Source of the DNA: Eublepharis macularius
Lineage: Eukaryota; Chordata; Lepidosauria; Squamata; Eublepharidae
Direction: 5' to 3'
DNA length: 64,000 nucleotides
Assembly: GCF_028583425.1 (NCBI RefSeq)
Contig: NC_072801.1
Span: 20,046,001-20,110,000 of the forward strand
Shown here: one piece after another, positions 54,289 to 64,000 of the stretch
Position numbering within the stretch: the first letter of the stretch is position 1
Layout of the letters: the number at the start of each line of letters is the position of its first letter
Program-made: the position numbers and the translations under genes
The notes under the pieces: model-generated
Told to the model about the DNA's origin: nothing
Databases searched by the model: none
Seen by the model: the letters and a program-made list of their open reading frames with translations, nothing else

Positions 54289-54301
54289 GCAATACATTCA
54301 A

Positions 54302-55288
54302 AACACTGATAATTTTAAATTGAGAAGAAATGACTAATTTGAGAGAAAACAGGCCTTTGAATAGCATATCAATTTGAACTTCAAGCATGTTATTTGCGAG
54401 AAATTGCAGCAACCACAAATTACAATCATGGCTGGGAAAGGGAAATGGAATTTTAACATAAATTAGTATTAAAATTAACCAATGTAATTACAGAAAGGAC
54501 GGAAAATCTGGGGGAATGGTGGTGTGCATGTGGTGAAAGGTTAACCCTGAACTGGAGATAAGGCAGACAATTTGGGTTTGTCAGATTACAGATTAAAAGT
54601 TAATATTTACTTGTATGTATTGAGTGCTGGCTATTTCTCCCAATACCTTTTGCAGATCTTTCTTTTATGTTCTCTACGATCTGGCCTGAGGGACCTGAAT
54701 ATTTGGTAAGTTGCCTGCATGCAGACACAGGGGGGTTTTTGCTCCAATTTACAAATCCTATACTTTTCCTTTAGTTTCGGAGTGGGTTGATATAATAATG
54801 TACTGGGATTTTTTCCCCAACCTAGAGATGCCATTATAAAGATAAAACAATGTAATCCCACATAAAATACCGGCCCTGATCCTGTGAAAGGTAGTCATGA
54901 AAGCAATGGGACTTAAATTGGCCACAGTACAATGAAATTAGCCAATTGCAAATGGGGTCCAAGCATAAGAACAGGGCAGCCATATTAACTTATCATAAGC
55001 AGCATTCAAATCAGCCACACAAAATGTGCAGATATCTATACAGGATATTCACAGACAGGGGGCTTTCTTTCATGCCAACCCTCTCCATATGGTATATGAG
55101 GGCCTTTCACTGGGCTGGCGCAGCCTGAAGAAGTGGATATTCCAGGGTTGAAATTTCTACCCGAGAAGTATCGTGGCTACAGACCGAAATCCACTGGAAC
55201 CAGCTCCGTGCAATAATTTTGTTTCAAAGCAGAATTGAGCATGATCAACTTTTGTTCTGCATTTCTGTGAAAGGTGAAATAAGCCACC
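54302..55288. other. Upstream flank of ACSM gene C
   Basis: No gene seen. The promoter and any non-coding first exon of gene C should lie here. A possible acceptor (CATTTCTGTGAAAG) ends at 55273, 15 bases before the start codon, but it is weak. Confidence 0.35.
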
Positions 55289-58200
55289 ATGGGTAGAATG
55301 AAGCTTCTCGCCAGACTGCTGGCCCTCAAATCTTTTAGTGCCCCTGGACTGCCTTACAGAGTCAGGAGTTACAGCGGAGCAGCATCCCTGGATTTTGCAG
55401 ACTACGAAGCCTTCCTCAGCGATGTGCCAGAGCATTTCAATTTTGCAAGTGACGTGCTGGATAAATGGAGCCAAAAGGAGAGGGTATGTGGTATTGTTTT
55501 GGTTGGTCTTAATGGAAGGTGTGACTGCACAGCTACTGTTTGGGGGATTGGCTATGAACCATATATGCTCTTTGTCTACTTCAGGAATAACTTGATTCAG
55601 CTGATAAAGAGAGGGATTCTTCTGCAGGCATAAGTATCCAGCAGGACACACTTGGTAATACCACACCTGTTTGGCTTCTGTTGATTCTTTCCTTAGCACA
55701 TCAATTAAAATTAATCACCAGTATTGTTAATATAAGGACTATGATATTGTTCCCCCATTCTCAAGCCTTTCAAAGGGACCTTTGTGTCCCATTTGGCATA
55801 AGAGAGACACGTGATATTTTTTGTTTATGTCTCTTACATTTCTGTTTCACAGGTTTTTCATGGTTTTTATGTTTTTTTATTGGACAGGCAGTTCCTTTTT
55901 GGCTTTTTCTTCCAACAAGACCAAAACCATAAGCTGACACTAGCACCACTCTGCACTCACTGAAGTCTGCAGGTTATCCGATAGAGGATGCAAAAAAGAG
56001 GGGTTTAAGATTAAGGCCTGAAAGATTCCCTCCCCGCTTTTAAAAATCCAGCTTGATGAACAGTTCCAGAAACCCTGGGTTGGTCTTAATAAATGATATG
56101 ATCAAGGTGGGTAGCCGTGTTAGTCTGTCTGTAGCAGCAGAAAAGAGCAAGAGCCCAGTAGCAACTATAAGACTAACAACATTTGTGGTAGGGTAGGAGC
56201 TTTCGTGAGCCACAACTCACTTCTGCAGACAGTGTACTCATCTTTGCAATGTCCAGTGATGGGGGGAGGGGCTGGTTAACGGGGCCAGGAAGGAATTTCA
56301 CCCTTGGTGAAATAAACTATTCCCTAAGCCAGAGGAAGCTACACACCACTCTTCTGGAAAAGAGATGTGTTCCACTTAAAGGAGAAGGGGGCGGGATTTG
56401 TAATGATTTCAAGAAATGGCTGCATGTGTCTTTAAATGTTTGGTGAGATAGGTGAAGAGTGGGAGGTGAAAGAGAGAGATGAGTGAGTGATATGATTGGT
56501 TGATGACAGAGAGTGGGCGGAGTGAAGGCAGTTTTCAGTTACTGAGGGAGAGAAAAAGATTCAGTTAGGGCAAGAGAGGAGAGCTGTGTGCAGCCTGAGG
56601 GTGTTCATGTATTTGTGAAGGAAAGGCAACCTGAGTGGAAGCCTGAACTGAGTGTGTCTGTGAGACTATATATTCACTCTATTTGAAGCAGGCAAACTGT
56701 GTGTGCACCTGAGAGAGAAAGAACTGAGAGTGAAAAGAATAAATAAATAAATTTTTAAAATGCTGAGACTGGGCCAAATTCACTCAGTTTGCTTCAGGGC
56801 TGAGCAGGGATAGGAACCTGGGTTTCTCTGCATTTAACTTTATTTGCTTCATTTATATGTTGCCTTTTGTCCAATGGGGACTCCTCCATGCGAGATCTGT
56901 TAGGCTGAGAGTGTGCGACTTGCCCACGGACTGTGAAGTCCCACCACCGTAATTCCTCTACACATTTCAGAGTTAAGCACCAACGGTAACAGCAGGTTTG
57001 GGAATGGAGTCCTGTAACATCAGAGAAGATTTCTTAATTGTTTCCTACATCTTTCTTTTTAAAAAAATGTGTGTCCAACAGGAGAGAAAGAATTCTTCCA
57101 ATCTGGCATTGTGGTGGATAAATGACAGAGGGGATGAGGTTCGGTGGAGCTTTGAGGAGCTGGGAGTCTTATCCAGGAGAGCTGCCAACATGCTGTCCAG
57201 TGCTTGCAATCTACACAAAGGGGAGAGAATCCTCGTCATCCTGCCACGGATACCAGAGTGGTGGGTTGTAAATGTGGGCTGCATAAGAGCAGGTTAGTAA
57301 TAACTCTGAGGGCAAAAGTAGATGAGAAGGTGTCCTCAGGTCTGCCATGAAGAGTCTTTCTACACGAGACATCTTATACAAGAATGCTCAGCTGTAGAGA
57401 GACACAATGTTAGCCGAGAAGCATAGTTTAAAAAGATAGAACCAAAGGCTCTGTCAATTTCACCTCTCTATACAGAGCCAGCAGAGATCACTCTTCAGAG
57501 GGTTTGTTAATTTCATCTTCCTCCGCCCTAAAGCTCTGCTAATTTCATCTCCCCTTTGGGAGAGGTAAAGATGAAATTAACAAACCCTCTGAGGAGAGAT
57601 CTCTGTAGGTTCTATGTAGATAGGTGAAATTGACAGAGCCTTGGGCCCTGTCTTTTAAAACTATGCTTCCTGGCTAACATTGCGTCTCCCTATACGTGTG
57701 TCCTGATGTACGATGACTCATGTAGAGAGACTTGAAGACATTGTTGCCATTTAAAAATGCCTAGCCAAGATCTCCCCCCTTCCCCGCACTGGGTGCCTTT
57801 TCAAGTGCTGAAATACCCATGAAATACCCACTTCATAAGGCATTGGGAAGGGGGGACAAGAGTGTTGCAGCCCTTGCAGCACTTTTAGATGACTTTAAAA
57901 TGCCAGCAGCGGCCTCAGAGCAGCCACAAGGTTGCCATCTCACCTAGCTTGGCTTTATGTGCGCTGAACTTGTGAGCGGGGTTGTAAACAATGCTTTTTT
58001 GGAGAGGGTTTTAATTGAACTTTGTTTCACTTCTAGGCATCGTCTTTATTCCAGCTACAGTCTTACTGAGTGCTAAAGACATTCTGTTCAGGCTTCAAGC
58101 CTCCAAAGCCAAAAGTATCATCACAAACGATGCCATAGCGCCGTTAGTGGATTCTGTAGCATCCAACTGCCACCACCTGAAAAGCCGGATCCTGGTTTCT

Positions 58201-61200
58201 GAAGGCAGGAGAGAAGGATGGCTGCATTTCCAAGACCTGCTCAAGTGAATATTGCTCCTGCTGAAACAATAATTGGGGGTGGGGGAGGAGTTAAAAATGC
58301 TTGGCAACTGTGCAGACGGGGACCATGCTCAGAAAACGTGTGGCCATGCTGTTATCTGAACAAGGTTCATGTTCATATTTTGTATGTGCGTACGGCTTTG
58401 ATAAGGGCGAAGAAACACCTGGAAAAAAATCAGTGCTCAGATTGCACACATGGACCTTACTGTTACAGTGCATAAAAGGAGGATCTAGGCATGGTTGAGA
58501 TGCTCCTAGTAGGCATGGACATAATGTCCAAAAAAGGCACCAAAGTCAGATGAACACACAAAGCTACCTTATATTGAGTCAGGACATCGGTCACTATTGT
58601 CTACTCTGTCTGGCAGCAGCTCATTAATGTTTGGGTAGAGGTTTTTTACATCAACAATCGTGTGTGTACGGTGCCATCAATTAGCAGCCAACTTACAACA
58701 ATTCTGTAGGGTGTTCAAGGCAAGAGACAAACAGAGGTGGTTTGCCATTGCCTGCCTCTGTGTGGAGACACAGAACTTCCTCAGTAGTCTCCTATCCAAG
58801 TACTAATCAGGGCCAACCCTGCTTAGCTTCTGAGAACTGAGGATACCAGGGCAGCCTGGTCCATCCAGGTCATCAATAATTACCCGATCCTTTTTTAACT
58901 GGAGATGCTGGGGGTTGAATGTGCTCTGCCACTGAACCATGTGGACCTCCTCCCTCAATGTCAAGCTGACACTGTGCAGAAACTCAGTTTATTATGGGAT
59001 GTTCACACATACCTTCCCAGCCTCCTTCTGTACTGAGTAAGGTGGTTTAATTCCAGCTTGGATTAAATCAAGCTCCTATGACATGAACACAAGCATCCAG
59101 GTTAAGTAGAGTTACGCAGCTGTCCTGTGCAGAGTTTACTCTAGTTTAAGCCCATTGAAATCTATTATTTATTTATTTAATTTTTAACGTGCCCTCCCCA
59201 CAAGCGGGCTCAGGGCAAGGTACAACATTGATTAAAATACAACTTAAAATCAATTATAAAAACAGATAAAATACTGTGCCCCTTTTGGGGCAACCAGTGG
59301 GAGATAGAGTTACTTGTCTAGGGCAAAGTAACTCTGCCATGGTTAGTTTTCCTCCCACTGACCAGGATGCTAAACCTGCAATGAACTATTGGTGCCAAGA
59401 GTCAGCCCTTAGACGACTGATTCTTGTACTTTATTACATTGTGTGGTCATCTACATGATACTATGTGGGAGGGCAAATCTAGCGCCTGTATTTAATAAAG
59501 AGAAGAATCCATCCTGAAGCAACTCACCATCCAAAAGGCACTTCACATAGGGCTGATTCTAAGTAGTGTGTTAACTGGACACTTTTCACTGCTCAAGAAA
59601 ATAATTCTAGAGGAGTAAGCTATGTTGCATTGTACCAAAAGCCAACAGGAGTCCTGGAGGACTGTAAAGACTATGAATGTGCATCTCTATGGGCCACGAA
59701 GTGTGTACCACGGTCATAGAATGTAACATGTATAATGCATTTAACATATCTTCTCTACTTTAAAGAACTGCATCCGATGAGCACCAGCCTGTCAAAACAA
59801 GGAGTCAAGACCCAATGACTATCTACTTCACCAGTGGCACCACGGGTTATCCCAAAATGGTGGAACATTCCTGTTGCAGTCTTGGACTGGGAATGACAGT
59901 AGGGGCAAGGTATCTCTTTCCAGATCCATCTACAGAGGAGATTAGCCCCCTTTATCGGGCCTAGAGTGGTGGGGGCATGCATGGCATAGAAATGAAGTAG
60001 CCCCCAAGCCTGTCAGGCCAACCAAATGCTTTAGGTCAATGTGACCCTTGGATCAAAAAGTTTGCCCCTGTTGTAAAGGTGGTGATGACTGCCATCAAGT
60101 CATAGCTGATTTATGGTAACCCCTGGTGGGGTATGCATGGTAAGATACTAACAGAGGCTATTGCCTGCCTCTGCAACCCTGGTTTTCACTGGAGGTGACT
60201 AACCAAGGCAGACCCTGCTTAGCTTCCAAGATCTGATGAGATCAGGCTTGCCTAGGCTATTCAGGTCAGGGCCTGTTGTAAAGGCTATTTTGCCTATGTA
60301 AATTGTGTAAGAATTTTCTTTAAGGTAATTAGACTGCTGCAAATTATTCATTCAACTATCATCACTTTGATGCAAGTTAAAAAGCTCATTATCAAAACAC
60401 TGTTTTTGCTTCATTATTAATAGGACCTGGATGGGCTTGAATCCTGAAGACATGATATGGGGTCTGTCTGATACCGGCTGGATAAAGTTTATCTTTGCAA
60501 GTGTGCTTGCTCCTTGGCTTCAGGGATCTTGTGTCTTTGCCCACAGCAAGCAGCAGTTTGAGCCAACAACTGTTCTAAAAGTAAGAACTACCTCATCTTC
60601 TCTATTTAATACAAAGCAGTCAAATGGCAAAACACAGTTTGGACTTTCACCACCGCCTTTTCCACTCACAAAAGAAGGGGGATGGCATTTTCACCAGATG
60701 GCCACACCCTAGTGCAATCTCCCACGTTCACCTCCATGATATTCCTGGTATGTTCTCTGACCCACAGGGACACAAATTCAGTAGTCATAGAAGAATGCCA
60801 AAAAAGAGGTGAGGAAACAGCCATTTGTGTACACAGCTATACCCCCACTGCATTAAATCCGAGTCAGATTTTTAAAAGTCTGTGGCATTCACACACACAA
60901 TTCAAATTCAGAGGGAGATAGTGTGGTCTTAAGATGAATGGGCTAGTTGTGGGAGTCAGGAAAGAAGCCTGCCCCTTTCCAGATGTGGGACCTTCAAGCA
61001 ACAATAGTGATATAACTTGCCAGATGTTATTAAACCCAAAGACTGACTCTGGTTCACAGACATAGCAGCACCACACACAAAACAGTCTGGCATTGATTTA
61101 GAGTTTGGAAATGCTCTGCGTCGATATTCAGCACATCTTGCACACAGGGCCCACCCAGGCATGCACACTTGGCCCCTTGCCCATAAAAAAGTTGTAGCCA

Positions 61201-62276
61201 TTCCTTTTCATGAGTCAAAGAACTGGCCATACTGGTATGTGCGAAGAGGTATATGTGACCAAACCTGGATGTGACCAATGTGACCACACCGGGGCCCTTT
61301 TCATACTGCTTACCTTCAGCTGCAACAACACGGAACATCGCGTTTTCTCGCACGAGATTTGCGCAACGTCGCGCAAATCTCTCGCGAGAAAACGCAATGT
61401 TCCACGTTTTTAGCATGATGTTCCGCATCGTTGCGGCTCAAGGTAAGCAGTGTGAAAAGGCCCCTGTATCAGAGCCAGACAGAACTGCAAACTACCAGAA
61501 GTCTCTTGGGCCAAAATGACAAAGTTTTCACCTTCCTTCAGATATGCAGCAATGAAAGCCCTGGGGCAGTTTGTAATTTCCCACCTTTCTGTCAAATACA
61601 TGCACTCCAAAATAGCTCACAAGAAAATCCATCAACAAAATAGCTATTAAAGCCAACAATTGAAACAATCCAGAGTAGTAAGTAGCATCAACACAAAAAA
61701 AATTCAGAATGACGCAACTACTAATCATTGAAACTAGGAGTACTAGCGCAATCTGTCTCTTCTAACTGGAAGCAGCTCACCAGTGCCTCAAAGAAAGGCC
61801 TTTCCCAAGACCTGCTATCTTCAACTGAACATGCCAGACTGAACGTGGGACCTGCACACACTCTACTGCTGAGCAATACCCCTGGCCCCAACCCCGTAAA
61901 GACAGGAAGACTAGACCACCTCTTCTTTGATCAGATCTTTCTTCAGCTCCGAGTAGTTTGCAATTTGACAACTGCTATGCAGATTATGATCCCAAAACAA
62001 CTCCTGTATATCTCCACACTGCTAGATTTTTTGACTAGCCCAATTCACATCCTTCTTTTGGAGAACAGGTGTAGGAAGCGTGAAAATGCTCTTGCCATTA
62101 ACCCTATACAATCTGCAATGTAGTTGAAAATTAAAATATTAAAAAGTGGGGCCTCTTTAATCATAGCATTTATTACGGGTTTTCTGTCGCTCTTAGGCTC
62201 TTGCCAGTTATCCTGTGACAATTTTCTGTGGCACGCCGACTATTTTCCGCATGCTTTTGCAGCATAATGTGAGCAG
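55289..62276 (+). CDS. ACSM gene C: acyl-CoA synthetase paralogue, 5' part (exons 1-6)
   Basis: Coding exons 55289-55483, 57082-57292, 58037-58244, 59766-59909, 60424-60580 and 62197-62276 give 331 residues plus two bases, all with GT-AG introns. Exons 2-6 equal those of genes A and B in length and phase. The remaining exons lie beyond the right edge; none is recognisable from 62277 to 64000. The start is the ATG in a near-ideal context (GCCACCATGG), with a second ATG nine bases on. Visible features: basic leader (MGRMKLLARLLALKSF), [17 protein letters not shown]-loop TSGTTGYPK (227-235). It departs from A and B at FIPATVLLSAKD (they have [11 protein letters not shown]) and WGLSDTGWIKFIF. In these it leans toward ACSM1/ACSM2/ACSM4 of mammals. 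Orthology not settled. Confidence 0.9.
56107..56235 (+). mobile_element. Repeat fragment, probably Penelope-like
   Basis: GGGTAGCCGTGTTAGTCTGT, AGAAAAGAGCAAGAGCCCAG and GGAGCTTTCGTGAGCCACAA are the single-copy form of the repeat dimerised at 54102-54288. It lies in intron 1 of gene C. Confidence 0.55.
57350..57733. mobile_element. Palindromic MITE (AGAGTCTCT ends), long copy
   Basis: One hairpin of about 380 bases: AGAGTCTTTCTACACGAGAC at the left faces CATGTAGAGAGACTT at the right, and AGAGGGTTTGTTAATTTCAT faces ATGAAATTAACAAACCCTCT near the centre. It fills half of intron 2 of gene C. A shorter copy is at 28815-29078. Confidence 0.7.
58553..58950 (-). mobile_element. tRNA-derived SINE split by a 5S-derived SINE
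   Basis: The outer SINE (minus) runs from AGCTACCTTATATTGAGTCA at the left to the head region near GTGCTCTGCCACTGAACC at the right. It is interrupted at about 58672-58870, with ATCAACAAT and ATCAATAAT on the two sides as a probable 9-bp duplication. It lies in intron 3 of gene C. Confidence 0.65.
58672..58870 (-). mobile_element. 5S rRNA-derived SINE (SINE3-type)
   Basis: The plus strand ends with AAGTACTAATCAGGGCCAAC then CCTGCTTAGCTTCTGAGAAC, the reverse of a 5S-like head. The tail GTGCCATCAATTAGCAGCC lies at the left. Confidence 0.7.
59163..59280 (-). mobile_element. LINE 3' tail fragment
   Basis: TATTTATTTAATTTTTAACG then CACAAGCGGGCTCAGGGCAA is the reverse of a LINE-type 3' end, with an A-rich stretch (TTAAAATACAACTTAAAATC) beyond. 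It lies in intron 3 of gene C. Confidence 0.4.
60074..60280 (-). mobile_element. 5S rRNA-derived SINE (SINE3-type)
   Basis: ACTGCCATCAAGTCATAGCT at the left is the tail. CCCTGCTTAGCTTCCAAGAT then CTGATGAGATCAGGCTTGCC at the right is the reverse of the 5S-like head. It lies in intron 4 of gene C. Confidence 0.75.
61291..61464. mobile_element. Palindromic MITE (GGGGCCGTTTTCACA family), copy 3
   Basis: GGGGCCCTTTTCATACTGC at the left pairs with GCAGTGTGAAAAGGCCCC at the right. The core around CGCACGAGATTTGCGCAACG is itself palindromic and closely matches copy 2. It lies in intron 5 of gene C. Confidence 0.8.
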
Positions 62277-64000
62277 GTATGTATTGTATGGTAAGAGAAC
62301 TGAAATAAGACACATTGGTGCTTAACTAGTAACTATTTGCAAAACTCTAATAGCCAAGGCAAAACAGCAACTGATACAAACAAACCACAAAACACTTACC
62401 TTACTGCAGCTTTTTAGGACCTAGGTTCTGTACCTTTCATACAACAGCAGCAAACTGTGCCTGAAGGCAGTCCGTCACTCTCTGACTTGGTGCTGCAAAG
62501 CTGAAATAAAGCAAATTTCTTGAAAACGCAAGTAAGATTTAACAGTACAACTTCATTGTCTAATGGCAACTCTGTTTTCTAAAATGCTAGCAATACTTCT
62601 TTTTATTTTCTCCTAGAAACTCTCATGAGAAAACAGTGTAATGAGCCCTTCAAGATCAGACCAATTCTCCATCTAGTTCATACACACACACCTGTTTCCC
62701 ACAGGAGTTGACTCTGAGAAGGTCCATAAGCAGGAGTACCAAGTTTAAAGCTTCCCAGCAACTGGCATTGGTGTAGTGGTTTGAGTTTCAGACTAGGATC
62801 TGAGTTCAAATCCCCACTCTGTCATGGCCCCTTGCTGGGAGAGCTTAGGCCAGCCACACACTATCTGCCTAGCCTACACAGAAAATACTGAAAGACAATT
62901 TGGGTTCTCATTGGGGAGGAGAGTGGAGCTGAGTAGAAAAGCAGTAATTTCTTCTATTTTAAAAAATGTGTACACCCCTTATAACCTAAACCTACGTGGG
63001 CAAGATTAATACTGAGTACTCAATCTGAAGCAAAACTGACAGCCAACAAACCCTATGAATAGGGTTGCCAAGTCCAAGTTGGGAAATTCCTAGAGATTTG
63101 GGGAGTGGAGCCTAGAGCGGGTGGGGTTTGTGGAGAGGAGAGGCCTCAGAATGGCATAATGCCAAAGAGTCCACCTTCCAAAGCAGTCATTTCCTCCAGA
63201 GGAACTGATCTCTGTCACCTGGTGAACAGTTGTAATTCCAGGAGATCTCCAGCCACCACCTAGAGGCTGACAACCCTACCTATTCCGACACGAGCAGGGA
63301 ATCCCAACCCTTTGTCATCAAGTGTCAACGCACACGCATGGGTTACAAACTTAAATGGTTTTTATTCAACTTCTTCATACATTCAAGGTATCTCTACTCA
63401 CAGTTCTTACTAAATAACAAAAGGAGAGAGTGCATCTTTCATGCACAAAGGTGCTTGGTGGAGCTTTGTAGACCCAGTGAATGTGGTGAAAAAAGAGAGA
63501 TGACTTGCTCCTCTCCCTGCTGAGGTGTGAATGAACAAAAGAGGAAATGGCCTTAACAAGTTTTGGTGGGCTTTGAATGCCCCAGGAACTGAAACCTGTG
63601 GGCTAAGACACTACAACTCCCAAGATGCACTTCTCTTAAAACTATAGGCATACATTCTAGTCTAGTACATATTGATTAATATATTCAGCTTGCTGCTGGA
63701 ACAGTACACTACCTATGAAACCCCCTTAATCCAAGGCCTCCTCAGCCTTCCCAATCCACCAGCAAGAGCCTCTACTAAGCTATCCTTAAAGTTTCCACTC
63801 TCAATGGCCACACTACAGCAAGAAGGCCTACTCGTGAACAGCATTCAGCCTCTTTGAAGTTTACTTCTTGGGCCCAGGAATCAGTGGTTCTCTATGCTGA
63901 CTCCTGCTGAAAAGTAACATCGTAATGCTCCCCTCTTTAGATAATTTTTGTTGTCATTGAAATATATATAGCTTTGATGCTACACCTCAGAAATGACGAG
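62277..64000. other. Intron 6 of gene C, up to the window edge
   Basis: No further ACSM exon is recognisable. A plus-strand tRNA-derived SINE lies at about 62763-62960 (TTGGTGTAGTGGTTTGAG, then GTTCAAATCCCCACTC). The DNA element at 63060-63278 follows. Confidence 0.5.
63060..63278. mobile_element. Non-autonomous DNA element (TAGGGTTGCCAGGTC ends)
   Basis: The left end TAGGGTTGCCAAGTCC and right end GGCTGACAACCCTA are inverted. The interior GGAGATCTCCAGCCACCACC is typical of an abundant squamate element. The flanks CCTATGAA and CCTATTCC may be a decayed 8-bp duplication. Confidence 0.65.

Noticed and set aside
62277-64000. Exon 7 of gene C
   Set aside because: No segment encodes the expected HC-GGE-LNPEV and YGQTE motifs, so that exon must lie beyond the window.

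Overview
The window looks like vertebrate nuclear DNA, most likely from a squamate reptile (a gecko or other lizard). Genes are split by many introns. The repeats are CR1 and L2-like LINE ends, tRNA-derived and 5S-derived SINEs, Sauria-type SINEs, Penelope-like fragments, many hAT-type and palindromic non-autonomous DNA elements, and one DIRS-type retroelement. No bacterial gene, operon or CRISPR array is visible. The species call is inference from repeat content.

Layout. At the left, on the minus strand, lies the first coding exon of a protein disulfide isomerase (1523-1724). Its position beside acyl-CoA synthetase genes points to PDILT. From 1.7 to 8.7 kb there is only promoter-side and repeat sequence. 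From 8761 to 14566 sits a whole, young-looking DIRS element: inverted ends, a gag-like ORF, RT/RNase H, a tyrosine recombinase and an internal complementary region. It ends about 250 bases before the first coding exon of the next gene.

The rest holds three head-to-tail paralogues of the medium-chain acyl-CoA synthetase family (ACSM), all on the plus strand. Gene A (14813-29946, 13 coding exons, 573 aa) is ACSM5-like. Gene B (34507-47546, 13 coding exons, 580 aa) is a second complete paralogue. Gene C starts at 55289 and runs off the right edge after its sixth coding exon (62276). Coding exons 2-13 have the same lengths in A and B, and exons 2-6 of C match them, so the genes arose by tandem duplication. 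All three start with a presumed mitochondrial targeting peptide and should activate medium-chain fatty or aromatic acids to acyl-CoA in the matrix. The order PDILT (minus) then ACSM (plus) matches the human 16p12 arrangement UMOD-PDILT-ACSM5-ACSM2-ACSM1.

Introns and intergenic gaps are crowded with repeats, often nested. Several insertions can be bounded exactly by target duplications: 8 bp for five hAT-type elements and 13-15 bp for two short inverted-dimer insertions. Three palindromic elements share one end sequence, and one of them ends 22 nt before an ACSM exon. I found no unknown multi-gene system. The best second-look items are the young DIRS copy next to an ACSM promoter, the palindromic elements pressed against exon boundaries, and a hAT-type element holding an array of about 100-bp units.
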